Position numbers and translations under genes: made by a program. DNA of 64,000 bases from Ancistrus triradiatus. Taxonomy: Eukaryota; Chordata; Actinopteri; Siluriformes; Loricariidae. This document shows, in pieces, positions 22,601-32,859 of this stretch (its first letter is position 1; each line of letters opens with the position of its first letter). The DNA lies in the NCBI GenBank assembly GCA_025084515.1, contig JAJAGP010000237.1:62001-126000 (forward strand), given 5' to 3'. The notes below the pieces were generated by a model. That model was given only the letters and a program-made list of their open reading frames with translations. It was not told the DNA's origin and made no database searches.

Positions 22601-24358
22601 GTCCAGTACCTTAACTGCTATGCCACCACATTTCCCTTTTGATGGTTAATCACATCTGAGTGGAATACAGTGGGGCAAAACATTATTTAGTCAGCCACTG
22701 ATTGTGCAAGTTCTCCTACTTAGAAAGATGAGAGAGGCCTGTAATTTTCATCATAGGTACACTTCAACTATGAGAGACAAAATGAGAAAAAAATCCAGGA
22801 AATCACATTGTAGGATTTTTAAAGAATTTAATTGTAAATCATGGTGGAAAATAAGTATTTGGTCACCCTGGTTAAGCCAGTACATGTCCAGGCCTGTCTG
22901 AAGTTTGCCAGAGAGCATATGGATGATTCAGAAGAGAATTGGGAGAATATCATGTGGTCAGATGAAACCAAAAAATAACTTTTTGGTAAAAACTGTTTGG
23001 AGGAAGAAGAATGCTAAGTTGCACCATACCTACGGTGAAGCCTGGGGGTGGAAACCTCATGCTTTGGGGCTGTTTTTCTGCAGAGGGGGACAGGACGACT
23101 GATCCGTGTTAAGGGAAGAATGATCGGGGCCATGTATCGTGAGATTTTAAGCCAAAACCTCCTTCCATCAGTGAGAGCATTGATGATGGAACGTGGCTGG
23201 GTCTTCCAGCATGACAATGATCCCAAACACACTGCTCGGGCAACGAAGCATTTCAAGGTCCTGGAGTGGCCTAGCCTCCTCAACCCCATAGAAAATGTGT
23301 GGAGGGAGTTGACAGTCTGTGCTGCCCAGCGACAGCCCCAAAGCATCACTGCTCTAGAGGAGATCTGCATGGAGGAATGGGCCAAAATACCAGCTACAGT
23401 TTGTGCAAACCTGGTGAAGACTTACAGGAAATGTTTGACCTCTGTCATTGCCAACAAAGGTTATGTTACAGAGTATTGAGTTGAACTTTTGTTATTACTT
23501 ATTTTCCACTGTAATTTACAATTAAATTCTTTAAAAATCCTACAATGTGATTTCCTGGATTTTTTTCCCCCTTTTTTATCTCTTATAGTTGAAGTGTACC
23601 TATGATGAAAATTACAGACCTCTCATCTTTCTAAGTAGGAGAACTTGCACAATCAGTGACTGACTAAATACTTTTTTGCCCCACTGTAATCACTAGCCAG
23701 TCCTAGCGGAGGAAACAGGATTTATCTAAATAATAAGGCTGTAGTGGTGTTCCCTGCCGTCATCGATCTCTGTGTGTATTAATGGAATTCTTGTCCATAT
23801 TTAAAGCCCAGGTTTAAATCAAATAAGCAATTTAACTGCACCACTTTGCATGGTTAACCCACCACTTAAAGTACAATATGCTAAAGTATCTAGCTATTAA
23901 GATTGTCACACATAGATGCTCACCAGTGGGTACATGCATATGAACTTACCCAATTGTAAAACTGCACATTTCGGATCTACTTTAGCAACTTGAAACAGTT
24001 ACAAGACAAATGGACTAAGCTTTTGAGTCAAGCTGATCACATGTAAAAAAAGGTGTATCATGTCCAAAATTGTGATCGTTTTCTTTATCTCCTGAACTCC
24101 AGTGCTCTGGATGCAGAAAACGAGTACCTGGTGCAGGAGGCTCTGGAGCGGCTGATGCATGATCGCACAGTGCTTGTCATTGCTCACCGACTCTCCACCA
24201 TCCAGAGTGCAGATGCTGTAGCCGTGCTGGACCAGCAGCATGTGGTGGAGTGTGGCAGCCATGCTGAACTTCTTTCCAACCCAGACGGTCTCTTCCGGAG
24301 GCTCATGGAGAAGCAGGCCTTTCTACAAGCAGAGCAGAAACAGGCTCTCTCAAAATAG
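11447..24358 (+). CDS. abcb10: ABCB10 mitochondrial inner-membrane ABC half-transporter
   Basis: Half-size ABC transporter of the mitochondrial inner membrane, linked to haem synthesis and protection from oxidative stress; works as a homodimer. Coding exons: 11447-11855, 14346-14546, 14751-14953, 16109-16243, 16385-16531, 16684-16819, 16916-17011, 17153-17362, 20379-20458, 20564-20744, 21332-21375, 21454-21488, 24103-24358. All have GT/AG sites and compatible phases. Sum 2133 bases, 710 aa plus stop (human 738 aa, also 13 exons). Exon 1 encodes a basic, Ser-rich leader fitting a mitochondrial presequence. Exons 2-7 encode the six-helix transmembrane domain (FFDKTRTGELINRLS, LAEERISNLRTVRAF, GELSSFLMYAFWVG). 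NBD: Walker A GPSGSGKST (exon 8), Q-loop GTVSQEP (exons 9/10), signature LSGGQKQR (10/11), Walker B ILLLDEAT (12), D-loop SALD and H-loop VIAHRLS (13). All motifs are intact, so it looks functional. The first of two tandem ATGs is used. Introns are loaded with transposons. Confidence 0.97.
13140..13365. mobile_element. Half of the fold-back MITE seen at 56187-57041
   Basis: The segment from 'cagcactgctgtgtctgatc' to 'gtagagaaccatatggacta' and just beyond corresponds closely to 56735-56960. It includes 'gtgtcactgcagtgctgaga' and 'agtacctgatctgtg'. Only one arm is present; it abuts a Tc1-like remnant. Confidence 0.7.
13366..13930. mobile_element. Internally deleted Tc1-like element (GGGGCAAAA family)
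   Basis: The right end (about 13870-13930, 'ctaaatacttttttgcccca') is the same as the right end of the element at 22668-23686. Internal blocks such as 'tttgttggcaatgacagagg' and 'cattcctccatgcagatc' are the complement of that element's transposase end. Most of the transposase is gone; the left terminus is replaced by MITE sequence. Confidence 0.75.
14060..14118 (-). mobile_element. Worn SINE fragment
   Basis: 'agcaattgagggtgttgagg' followed by 'ccttactcaagagcccaaca' matches the middle of the SINE family found at 44807-44991 in antisense. Only about 60 bases survive. Confidence 0.5.
15056..15531. mobile_element. Non-autonomous TIR element in abcb10 intron 3
   Basis: Imperfect terminal inverted repeats: left TACACTATGTAGAAAAAAAC, right 'cttttgtttatagagtgtgt' then A. 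Internal blocks ('tggagttgaggtcagggtta') belong to a widely dispersed teleost repeat. No coding capacity. Confidence 0.6.
15755..16035 (+). mobile_element. Dispersed repeat (SINE-like), abcb10 intron 3
   Basis: 'agtggctggtgctgtcgcct', 'ggttcaatcccagcctgg' and 'gtgtggagtttgcatgttcc' are blocks of a common vertebrate tRNA-like repeat. The GGTTCAATCCC segment resembles a pol III B box. Related pieces lie at 43565-43780 and about 48590-48740. Confidence 0.6.
16651..16683 (+). repeat. (TG)15 microsatellite forming the abcb10 exon 6 acceptor tract
   Basis: Fifteen perfect TG dinucleotides at 16651-16680 are followed by TAG and the exon (16684, ACGGGC). The normal pyrimidine tract of the 3' splice site is thus wholly replaced by a TG repeat. 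UG-rich tracts at this position are known targets of TDP-43 and CELF-type RNA-binding proteins. Confidence 0.95.
18314..19698 (-). mobile_element. Tc1-like transposon, family A, nearly full length (abcb10 intron 8)
   Basis: Terminal inverted repeats CAGTGGTGCTTGAAAGTTTG (left) and its near-perfect inverse ending CACCACTG at 19698. The TA target duplication is at 18312-18313 and 19699-19700. Length 1385 bp. The minus-strand transposase is represented by an open frame at 19409-19008 (VHESTIRRTLNNNGVHGRVARRK, then VLWMDETKVELFG with the first catalytic Asp). Further transposase sequence (GPVFAASVPGRLAVID-type) continues to about 18560 in broken frames. Lies antisense to abcb10. Sister copies: 27053-31364 and 50571-52305. 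Confidence 0.92.
19701..20378. other. Rest of abcb10 intron 8
   Basis: No gene or clear repeat recognised between the Tc1 element and exon 9, apart from a short poly-T run near 19809. The similar stretch 17363-18311 on the left of the element also holds nothing recognised. Confidence 0.5.
20757..21253. mobile_element. Small non-autonomous TIR element in abcb10 intron 10
   Basis: The left terminus (20755-20790: TACAGTACAATACGAAAGTC, then ATAGGCCACCATTAGA) is inverted at the right end (21221-21253: TCTAATGGTGGCCTAAGTCT, then TTTGCACAGTA). About 497 bp, AT-rich, no open frame. The termini resemble those of the fold-back element at 56187-57041. Confidence 0.8.
21555..22160. mobile_element. GC-richer interspersed sequence, possibly LTR-derived (abcb10 intron 12)
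   Basis: Composition changes sharply here, with CpG-containing blocks (gacgcgatcatgcatg, agacgcgatcgcaaatg) and a 'ttagatatttaagaccgc' segment that could be a TATA-type promoter. It resembles a dispersed teleost LTR or promoter-bearing repeat, but no clean TG...CA ends or target duplication were found. Confidence 0.35.
22467..22632 (-). mobile_element. tRNA-derived SINE (abcb10 intron 12)
   Basis: Antisense copy: 'atttagcagacgtccttatt' tail, 'gcgacttacaattgatac', then the A-box side 'agtccagtaccttaactgct' to 'gccacca'. The middle is degenerate. It ends about 35 bases before a Tc1-like element. Confidence 0.8.
22668..23686 (+). mobile_element. Tc1-like transposon, GGGGCAAAA family, internally deleted
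   Basis: TIRs CAGTGGGGCAAAACATTATT and inverse ending TTTTTTGCCCCACTG, with TA on both sides (22666-22667, 23687-23688). The plus-strand transposase C-terminal half is readable: ENWENIMWSDET (about 22935-22970) with stops after it, then 23048-23479 with GWVFQHDNDPKHTARATK (second catalytic Asp), NPIENVWREL (catalytic Glu) and LVKTYRKCLTSVIANKG. The N-terminal DNA-binding half is missing. A more deleted relative is at 13366-13930. Confidence 0.92.
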
Positions 24359-25261
24359 GAGAGAGGGTTTTAAATGTATACCTAAATCAGCGGATGTTGG
24401 TCCTGCAGTATGTTAGATTTGATTGTTACTACGGATACCTGTTTACAGTACAGATCACTCAAACATAGAGCTCTCCATTATGTAGAAGGAAAGCGAACAA
24501 GTGAGTTTCACATGTGAAAGACACTGCCACTACAAATACCTGGAAAGTTTTTTTTTATACATAACACTGTTGAAATGCACAGTAAGAAAGCAACTGATGT
24601 AGAAAAAAAGTCAAATAATAGTTAAAATGGGTTAAAGTTTCAGTTGTTACTATATACCACTAAATATTCGCCCATGTATAAATTATTTTTAGTTAAAAAA
24701 AACAGATCAGCTGCTCAGTGGTGTATCACAGAACAAAAGATAAATAATCCACAGCATTAATGTGTGTGAAAACGGATTTGCAATTCCTGGATTATGAGAG
24801 AAGGAAACACTCTCTTCACTCTTGCAGCCAAAATATTTGGAGTTATTCCATTTTTTTGGCCACATTGCCAGCTTTGGTTCTTTCCTCAAACTACATAGAT
24901 TTGGTTCTTTCCCCAGAGCCATTATAAGAAGCAGAGTCTGTGAACAGGTGTATGCTGTTTTTTTGCTATAAGATTTACTTTTTTACAGAATCACCAAAGT
25001 GCTGCATTTGTTGAATGATCATTAATTAGTTCCAGCACCAAATATGTGATTGGTGTGTTGTGTTAATTAGTTATCTTCCTCTTAAAAAGTGTGATACAGT
25101 AGACGGATGAACTGAGACAATAATGGAAAATAAGATGTACTTACAGCGCTAAGTGATGATTAGTGATATCTGTAAAACACTATTACAGAGATGTGTCAAA
25201 TATATATCAAAGCCACTTTTATCTTCAAAATGTTTCATTGTGGTAAATTATAATTTCTTTT

Positions 25262-25530
25262 TAATTCGAGAGGGAAGACTGAGATGGTTTGGTCCTGTGC
25301 AGAGGAGGGATAGTGGATATATTGGTAGGAGGATGTTGGAGATGGAGCTGCCAGGCAAGAGACGGAGAGGAAGACCAAAGAGGAGTTATATGGTTGTGGT
25401 AAATGAAGATATGCAGGGAGTTGGGGTGAGATTACAGGATGTGGAGGACAGGGTGAGGTGGAAACGTTTAACTCGCTGTGGCGACCCCTGATAAAGGGAG
25501 AAGCCGAAAGAAGAAGAAGAAGAAGAAGCA
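25262..25530 (+). mobile_element. RTE LINE, 5'-truncated 3' end
   Basis: Frame ending at 25491 reads REGRLRWFGPVQRRDSGYIG, then RRMLEMELPGKRRRGRPKRS and ends CGDP, followed by 'cctgataaagggagaagccg' and a (GAA)n tail (25508-25529). It corresponds to 9000-8735 of the minus-strand copy. Severe 5' truncation is typical of target-primed reverse transcription. Confidence 0.9.
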
Positions 25531-26380
25531 GCTATATACATATTAAAATATTTGTGTGCTAAGGTGTGAGACTTCTGTGTAGAAAATGAACACTTGATTT
25601 ACACTGTGCTTAGGGCCTTAAATTCTTCACATCGCTACCCTAAAGTGATCTCTCAAATCGTCACATGATTTACTGACCACCAAGCTTGTGCTACCGAAAG
25701 AGGGCACTGTGGTCTTATGTTTTGCCCACAACTCCGAAAACTGCATTAATCCATTACGTAGTTAACATAATAGTTTAGTTATAAATAATCGATGGACGTG
25801 TTCAAATCTGTTACCAGTTATTTCAAGCATATTTACAGTATCTGCCTAGAGGATATGCGTGCATTAGGGTGCATTCAGATTAAAATAAGATCGAAGGAAA
25901 AATATACTGTCAAATTAAGGATCTGGTTCAAAGAGCTCTTGAGTTTAGCCAAGTGACTAATCTGATTAGTTTCCTTGGTAATAAAGAGCCTCTGACAGTT
26001 GTTGTGAGTTTCTGGGCCTAACAAGCTTTCAGACTGTGCTCCAGTAACTTGAGGTAGTTTGCTGAAGTGATCTGTAGACAGCTGCACCCCCAGTTCCTCT
26101 TACTTGGAATGCAAAGTCAAATAGAAGATTTTAACCTATTACAAAAACCGAATCGGTAAAATCACAACTACCACCTAGAAATTAAATTCTGCTTCCAGTG
26201 TTTTCCAGTGAATATCTGGTTACAATTCATTGTTTATGTATGTTCATTAAGACTTAATTAATACTAAAACAAGCAAACTGCAACTTTGACTTATTCTCAA
26301 AATATGGTGGCTTTCTGGTTGTGATACCAATGACAAAATGCTCAGAAAATACCTGTGCAGCCTCTGCCTTTCTGCTGCAC

Positions 26381-26450
<70 letters not shown>

Positions 26451-27052
26451 TGATGTTAAAATCAGTGTGAAATATCACTTTTGTAATATCAACCAAGATG
26501 CTGCTTCTTCAGGGACAAAGAATGTAAAAAAGGATGTACAATTTGTAACAATGCAGTCAATATTGTTTTTATTATTCAGTGATGCACATTATACATTAAT
26601 ATAAATGTATGACTTATGGCTGTTTAATTCATTACTATTTTATCAAAAAGTGGGACAAGTTTGCCCCATATACGGAGAATGACCCTACTCAGGGCATTTG
26701 CTCAGGGAGCCGTCTTGATAATAATCTGTGAATATTATTTAAAAAACGGGTATCATTTATTACAAAGTATGTCAATAAAATCATGATGTTTTATAATTTC
26801 AGGGTATTTTAGTGTGGTATAAGTATAGGCATATGTAATGTAAGTCACACCGTGGCCCAGATAATATTTTTTAAAGAGTCATGTTTTGGTGTCTCACCCA
26901 CAAATAGTTATTATAAATTCTCTTATGTAAAACTATTTTAAAAAGAGAAAGAAACCAATACTACAACTCCACTCTATCCATCTCAGTGATGACGCGTTAA
27001 AAAAATGCACCCTAAGTGCAAAATGTTGTTTTTTGTATGACCATGCCTCATA
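25531..27052. other. Intergenic, (TA)n microsatellite, no gene
   Basis: Only a (TA)n run stands out (26385-26446, about 31 units). Open frames through the run are artefacts. In human NUP133 lies between ABCB10 and ACTA1; no nucleoporin-like exon is visible here. Confidence 0.5.
26385..26446. repeat. (TA)n microsatellite
   Basis: About 62 bases of uninterrupted TA dinucleotides. Confidence 0.97.
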
Positions 27053-28018
27053 CAGTGATGCTTTAAAGTTTGTGAACCCTTTAGAATTTTCTGTATTTAT
27101 GCATAAATATAAGACCCAAATCATCATAAAAGTAAAAGACCCCAAAAAAATAAAATACCCAAATCATCATAAAAGTATTTAAAGACAACCCAGTTAATAA
27201 AATTAGACAAAAAATATTTGTTCATTAATTTAATAAGGAAAACAATCCAATACTACATGTCTGTGGGAGGCAAAATGAACCTTTCTTTTCAGTATCTGGT
27301 GTAACTCGCTAAGTGTTTCTGGTATCTTTTGATTAGTTCTGCACATCAGCTTGGAAGAATTTTGGCCTATTCATTTGTACAGAACATCTCCAACTTTGGG
27401 ATGTTGGTGGTTTCCTCAAATGAACTGCTCCCACAACATTTCTATTGGATTCATGTGAGGATTTTGACTCAGCCATTCCAAAACGTTAACTTATTCTTCT
27501 TTAACACATTTTTGGCAGAACAGCTTGTGTGCTTAGTGTCACTGGTTTGCAGTGTAACCTGTGTTGTCTTGATATTCAGTCCTGGCAGTTTACTTTAGAA
27601 TTCACTGGTAAAATTAATTGCTAATTATTCCAGGCAACGATGGCAGGTCTTCCTAGCAAGATTCAGCAAAACAGGCCCAAACCATGATGCTACCACCACC
27701 ATGTTTCACAGCTAAGATATGATTTTTATCCTGGAATGCAGTGTGTTACTGTCTCTAGACATAACGCATCTTGAATAAAATTAAAACGTTCTGTTTTGGG
27801 CTCATGTTGTTCTAATAGCCTTCTGGATTGTCCATGTGCCTCAGCAGTGAGCAGCAGTGTTGCTTTTGCAGAGCCGTACCTTTTTACTTTTTTTCCCTGT
27901 CATTTACATTGTTGTTCAGCGTTATCCTAATGGTATTCTCATGAACATTAATATGTGGGAGAAGCCTTTAGATACTGAGAAGTTAGCCTGGGTTCCTTTC
28001 TGACCTTGAAAGCTACTG

Positions 28019-28861
28019 CAGTGGTACCTCAGTTCTTGACCACCTCAGAGCTCATTGAATTCAGTTCTCGACCCCTTTTTGCTAGAAAAATTTGTCTCAG
28101 CTATCATCGTTTGCTCGGTACTTGGCACACTTGTATGAGTCAAGCTGCGTGACTCGGTTCAGCCGAAATTTCATTCACGATTCATGATTCACGATTCAGT
28201 ACACAGTGATTCAGACTCACAATAGCCCTTGATCAGCAAAGATCTGAGCTGTGTTTATCATAGTTTTTTTTTTTTTTTTTTTACATCTACAGCACTGTAT
28301 TCGTAGTGCAAATAAGTCTCCATGGGTCCTAAAAAGGTTAGTTATAAGCATCAACTGAAAGGAAACAGGAACTGAATCTTCCAGAACACAGGCTGCAGTT
28401 AGCTTAGCAGCTATGCTAGCAGCCCGAGTTCACCAATAAAGTAAGTGTATTGATTTTACTTTTCCCTTTCAATCCATTCCTCACTAAATTACATGAGATT
28501 TTTCAACAATTTATTATAAAATAAGCTTTGTGTTAATTATTTTGGCAAACTGTAGATTAATGTTAATGTAACTGTTAATGTGTAATAGTCTCCACTATGA
28601 TACAGCATAGACTATATTAAACTCAACAGTTCATGATACATTTAACTTATGATGGATTTGTCGGAACATATCCCCATCAGGGAGCACCTGTACAATACAA
28701 CTTAATTAATGCATATAATGCCTTATACAGTATGGATTTTCTGGGGGTCTAGAACAGATTCATTAATGGAAAATTAATCAATTTACATTATTCCTTATGA
28801 GGAAAATTTGCTCGGTACGCTCATCTGGAACGAAATAACAACGAGAACTGAGGTACCACTG
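28019..28861. mobile_element. Non-autonomous TIR element nested in Tc1 family A
   Basis: TIRs CAGTGGTACCTCAGTTCT (28019) and inverse 'agaactgaggtaccactg' (to 28861, followed by TA). Inner mirrored blocks 'tttgctcggtacttggc' and 'aaatttgctcggtacgct' are seen. About 843 bp; contains a poly-T run (28265-28282); no open frame. Confidence 0.85.
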
Positions 28862-29220
28862 TATATGCCTTGCTCTTGGAGTGGTCAATAGTGTAAAATG
28901 GTATTGAATTCATTCTATTTATACACAGTTTGTCATGACTGTGGATTGATAACGTGCAAACTCTTTAGAAATGGCTCTGTAACCTTTTCCAGCCTGATGA
29001 GTGTCAAAAACTCTCATAAAGCTTATTTCTTCATCCCATGATACACTTTCACAAATGTGCTGTGAAGATCAGACTTTGATAGACCCCTGTCCTGTAAATA
29101 CAACAGGGTTCCCACTCACACCTGATTGTCATCACATTGATTGAAAATACTTAACTCTAATTTCACCTTTAAATTAACTGCTAATCCTAGACGTTCACAT
29201 AATTTTGCCACTCATAGATA

Positions 29221-31181
29221 GAGTGATGTGAAAAAGTGTTTGCCCCATTCTTGATTTCCTATTTTTTTGCATGTATGGCACACGTAAGTGTTTCGGAACA
29301 TCAAACCAAATTTAGATATTAGTCAAAGACAACACAAGTAAACACAAAATTGTCACATCTGCAGCCTGCCCAGCGGACCACGCCCACGTTCTACCACTTT
29401 CCAGTTCTCCTACTTTCTAACCATCTGCACCTGTTACCTATCTTCTCAGCCCTTCCCCTTCTCCTATTTATACCCTCTTGCTTCATAGACTCCTCGTTAA
29501 TCTCTTGGTCCTACCTCAATTCTAAGCTTTCTGTATATCGAATCTCGTACCTAGTTCCGACTTATCTTCTTCTCTGACCTCGCCTCTCGTCTCTCCCTTC
29601 TCGGCTCAATTGCTCTTCACCTTCCCCGTTACCGATCTTGGACTGTTCCCGGTTTATGTTTTTGCCTGCTACTCCTATTAAACACTGCCTGTGCTTCATC
29701 CAGTCACCGTGTGTGTCTTCTTTACTCTAGCCAGCGTTACAAAAATGCAGTTTTTAAATGAGTGAAAAAGTGTTTGCCCCCTTCCTGATTTCTTATTGTA
29801 TTGCATGTGTGTCATACTTAAGTGTTTCAGAACATCAAACCAATTTAAATATTAGTCAAAGACAACACAAGTAAACACAAAATGCAGTTTTTAAATGAAG
29901 GTGTTTATTGTTAGGGGAGAAAAATAAATCCAAATCTACATGGCCCTGTGTGAAAAAGTGATTGCCCCCTAAACCTAATAACTGGTTGGGCCACCCTTAG
30001 CAGCAACAACTGCAACCAACTGTTTGATAACTTGCAGTGAGTCTGCAGAATTGTTGTAATTCAGCCACACTGGAGGGTTTTCGAGCATGAACGGCCTTTT
30101 TAAGGTCTTGCCACAGCATCTCAGTGGGATTCAGGTCAGGACTTTGACTAGGCCACTCCCAAGTCTTCATTTTGTTTTTCTTCAGCCATTCAGAGGTGGA
30201 CTTGCTGGTGTGTTTTGGATCATTGTCCTGCTGCAAATCCCAAGTTCAATTCAGCTTTACGTCACAAACAGATGGTCGGACATTCTCCTTCAGGATTTTT
30301 TGGTAGACAGAAGAATTGATAGTTCCATTTATCACAGCAAGTCTTCCAGGTCCTGAAGCAGCAAAACAGCCCCAGACCATCACACTACCACCACCATATT
30401 TTACTGTTGGTATAATGTTCTTTTTCTGAAATGCTGTGTTATGCCAGTTGTAATGGGACACACACCTTCCAAAAATTTCAACTTTTGTCTCGTCAGTCCA
30501 CAGAAGTCTTGGGGATCATCAAGATGTGTTCTGGGAAAATTGAGACTAGCTCTTTTTTCTCAGCAGTGGTTTTCATCTTGGAACTCTGCCATGCAGGCCA
30601 TTTTTGCCCAGTCTCTTTCTTATGGTAGAGGCATGAACACTGACTTTAACTGAGGCAAGTGAGGCCTGCAGTTCTTTGGATGTTGTTGTGGGGTCTTTTG
30701 TGACCTCTTGGATGAGTCCCAAAACTTTAGAAATGGCTTTATAACCCTTTCCAGACTGATAGATCTCAATTCTCAATTATTCCTAAATTTATTTGGATCT
30801 CGGCATCTTTGGATGTGTAGCTTTTAAGGATCTTTTGGTGTACCTCACTTTGTCGGGCAGGTCTTATTTAAGTGATGTCCTGATTGAGAACAGGTGTGGC
30901 AATAATCAGGCCTGGGTGTGGCTAGAGACAGTGAACTCAGGTGTGATAAACCATAGTTATGTTTTAACGGGGGGGAATCACTATTTCACAAAGGGCCATG
31001 TAGGTTTAGATTTTTTTTCTCCCTTAATAATAAGCACCTTCATTTAAAAACGGCATTTTGTGTATACTTGTGTTGTTTTTGACTAATATTTAAATTGGTT
31101 TGATGTTCTGAAACACTTGTGTGACAAACATGCAAAAAAATAGAAAATCAGCAAGGAGGCAAACACTTTTTCACACCACTG
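29221..31181 (-). mobile_element. Tc1-like transposon, family B (GTGAAAAAGTG ends), nested
   Basis: The left end 'gagtgatgtgaaaaagtgtt' and right end 'actttttcacaccactg' have TA at 29219-29220 and 31182-31183. The outer family A sequence rejoins correctly across the insertion (TA then TGTAACACTAGATC, compare 19517 on). Minus-strand transposase fragments: IYQSGKGYKAISKVLG (30776 on), VSVHASTIRKRLGKNGLHGR, GGGSVMVWGCFAASGPGRLA (30461-30246), MQQDNDPKHTSKSTSEWLKK and NPTEMLWQDLKKAV (30236-29997). Frames are broken. The left TIR region occurs twice (29221 and 29757), with a solo LTR between, so this is either two copies or an internal duplication. A deleted sister is at 37210-38237. Confidence 0.88.
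29351..29741. mobile_element. Solo LTR with 5-bp target duplication
   Basis: A 391-bp insertion starting TGTCAC and ending GTTACA (TG...CA ends), flanked by the direct duplication AAAAT (29346-29350 and 29742-29746). Removing it restores the host sequence 'acacaaaatgcagttttta', known intact at 29875-29895. Inside are a TATA-like 'ctatttatacc' (about 29464) and a possible poly(A) signal ATTAAA (near 29677). These fit the LTR of a Gypsy-type retrotransposon left after LTR-LTR recombination. No internal coding region remains. Confidence 0.88.
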
Positions 31182-31364
31182 TATGTAACACTAGATCATT
31201 TTCCTCAGTAAATACAAACCAAATATAATATTTCATATTTGTTGAATTGGGTTCTCTTTATCTAGGTTTAGGATTTGGGTGAAATGATGTTGTTTTAGGT
31301 AACATATATGCTACACAGAAATATAGAAAATTCTAAAGGGTTCACAAACCTTCAAGCACCACTG

Positions 31365-32859
31365 TATATGAGAGATGATTTCATTTCATTTAAAATTTCA
31401 AAAAGAGCATTGCAGAGGTATTGAAGAATATATGTGAAATTTAAAAGTGCTCACAACCTTCTCACAGAAGTTGTAGTGTATTTATATTTGCACACACAGC
31501 GACATTCCAGAGTATGGCATTGCTCTATAGCCTAAATATAACCTAATATCTTCAGGAAGAAAAGGGCTGCCTCTTCAGTGTCTCCTTCATATTCTGCATA
31601 CATTAATGTCTGCAAAAGACTTTAAAATTAAGATCATTATGTAAAATCTGCAGTTTCCAAAAAGCTGTGCTTGTTGCTGATACACCCATAGTTGTTGACA
31701 AAACTGTTGTATATAGGCTACATGGCGTACATTACATCCTTTTTTACACATTGATCTGCATTCTTTCTAAAACACCCCTTGTGAAAGCACTGTGTGATGT
31801 TGCAAGTTGATATGAGCGTCAGTGTGACTTTTATAACTGGAATATAACATTGTCCTGACATGATACAGACTGAAATCTGTTCTCAACAGAGACTGCTGTG
31901 ATGACAAGAACACACAAATCACTATCTCAAGCCCATGCATGTTACTGTGCATTAAAGCTGTATTCAGAATTTTACATTTATTTATTTTAGCCAGTTAGAG
32001 CATAGCAATGAATTACAATAAAAATGAGTGCAAGTGTGAAAGCTACTGTGCAAAACTGCTGTGAATTTTGCAGTTGTGCATTTGACAGCATGAGAAATTT
32101 TGTTTTTTGTTATTTCTTTTGTCAGATTAAAATACAGAAGGTATTTATTATATTAATATTGAATGGGTACACTCTATAACGTGTTTAGAGCAATGACATG
32201 GCAGAAACTGGTTTGTTGGTGCTATAAAGAATTGTTTAACATCTTTGGAACAGCAAAGCATGTTTTCATTAATGATCTACACACAAAAAACCAGTAGATC
32301 CATTCAATACAAGTGCAAATTATTTCGGTGTTACTCAAATGGAATTACTCACATTGTAATTATTTTGTGGTGAAGAATTATTCGATTTTTAGTTTATTGT
32401 AGTACCAACCATAAAGGTTAACCAACTATTGAAGGTTCTTTGGGCAACAAAAGCTGTCATTTTATGGCAATGCATTAAGAAACGTGTCTGGACCGTTTTA
32501 AGTATAGTTACTTAATTTGTACTTTAAATGGCCCACAAATCACTCATACTCATAATAAAATCATTCATAATTTCTCTAATCTGTTGCGCCTACCGTGGAA
32601 AGAGACTGATTTTGTTGCCCCATATCCAATACATTTATAAAATTGCACCACTCTGTCGGAACCTTCTGCTTCAATTGTCATAAATCATGCATGATCAGTA
32701 GCTGAATCCCACTTGGCAAACGTATATTTTCCGACCCAGAAAAACATAATCGTACTGACGTGAATCTTTCCAGCGTAGTAGATGCACCATGTGCGCAGGG
32801 AGTGGCAATGAAAACACACAGCCTCCATGTAGGGCTCTGATGCCGGACCTCTCACTTGC
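31365..32859. other. acta1 upstream intergenic DNA
   Basis: AT-rich, no exon or clear repeat. Distal control elements for acta1 could lie here, but nothing specific is visible. Confidence 0.4.

Larger units (their letters stand above)
27053..31364 (-). mobile_element. Tc1-like transposon family A, expanded by nested insertions
   Basis: The left end (CAGTGATGCTTTAAAGTTTG, TA at 27051-27052) and right end (inverse, ending CACCACTG at 31364, then TA) are those of the family A element at 18314-19698. It spans 4312 bp instead of about 1.39 kb because two other elements sit inside (28019-28861 and 29221-31181, the latter itself carrying a solo LTR). The transposase is present only as decayed minus-strand sequence between 27300 and 29100. 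The whole nest lies between abcb10 and acta1. Confidence 0.9.

Noticed and set aside
23014..23385. 123-aa minus-strand frame
   Set aside because: Antisense shadow of the Tc1-like transposase read on the plus strand.
26254..26604. Open frames with long Tyr-Ile runs
   Set aside because: They are translations of the (TA)n microsatellite.
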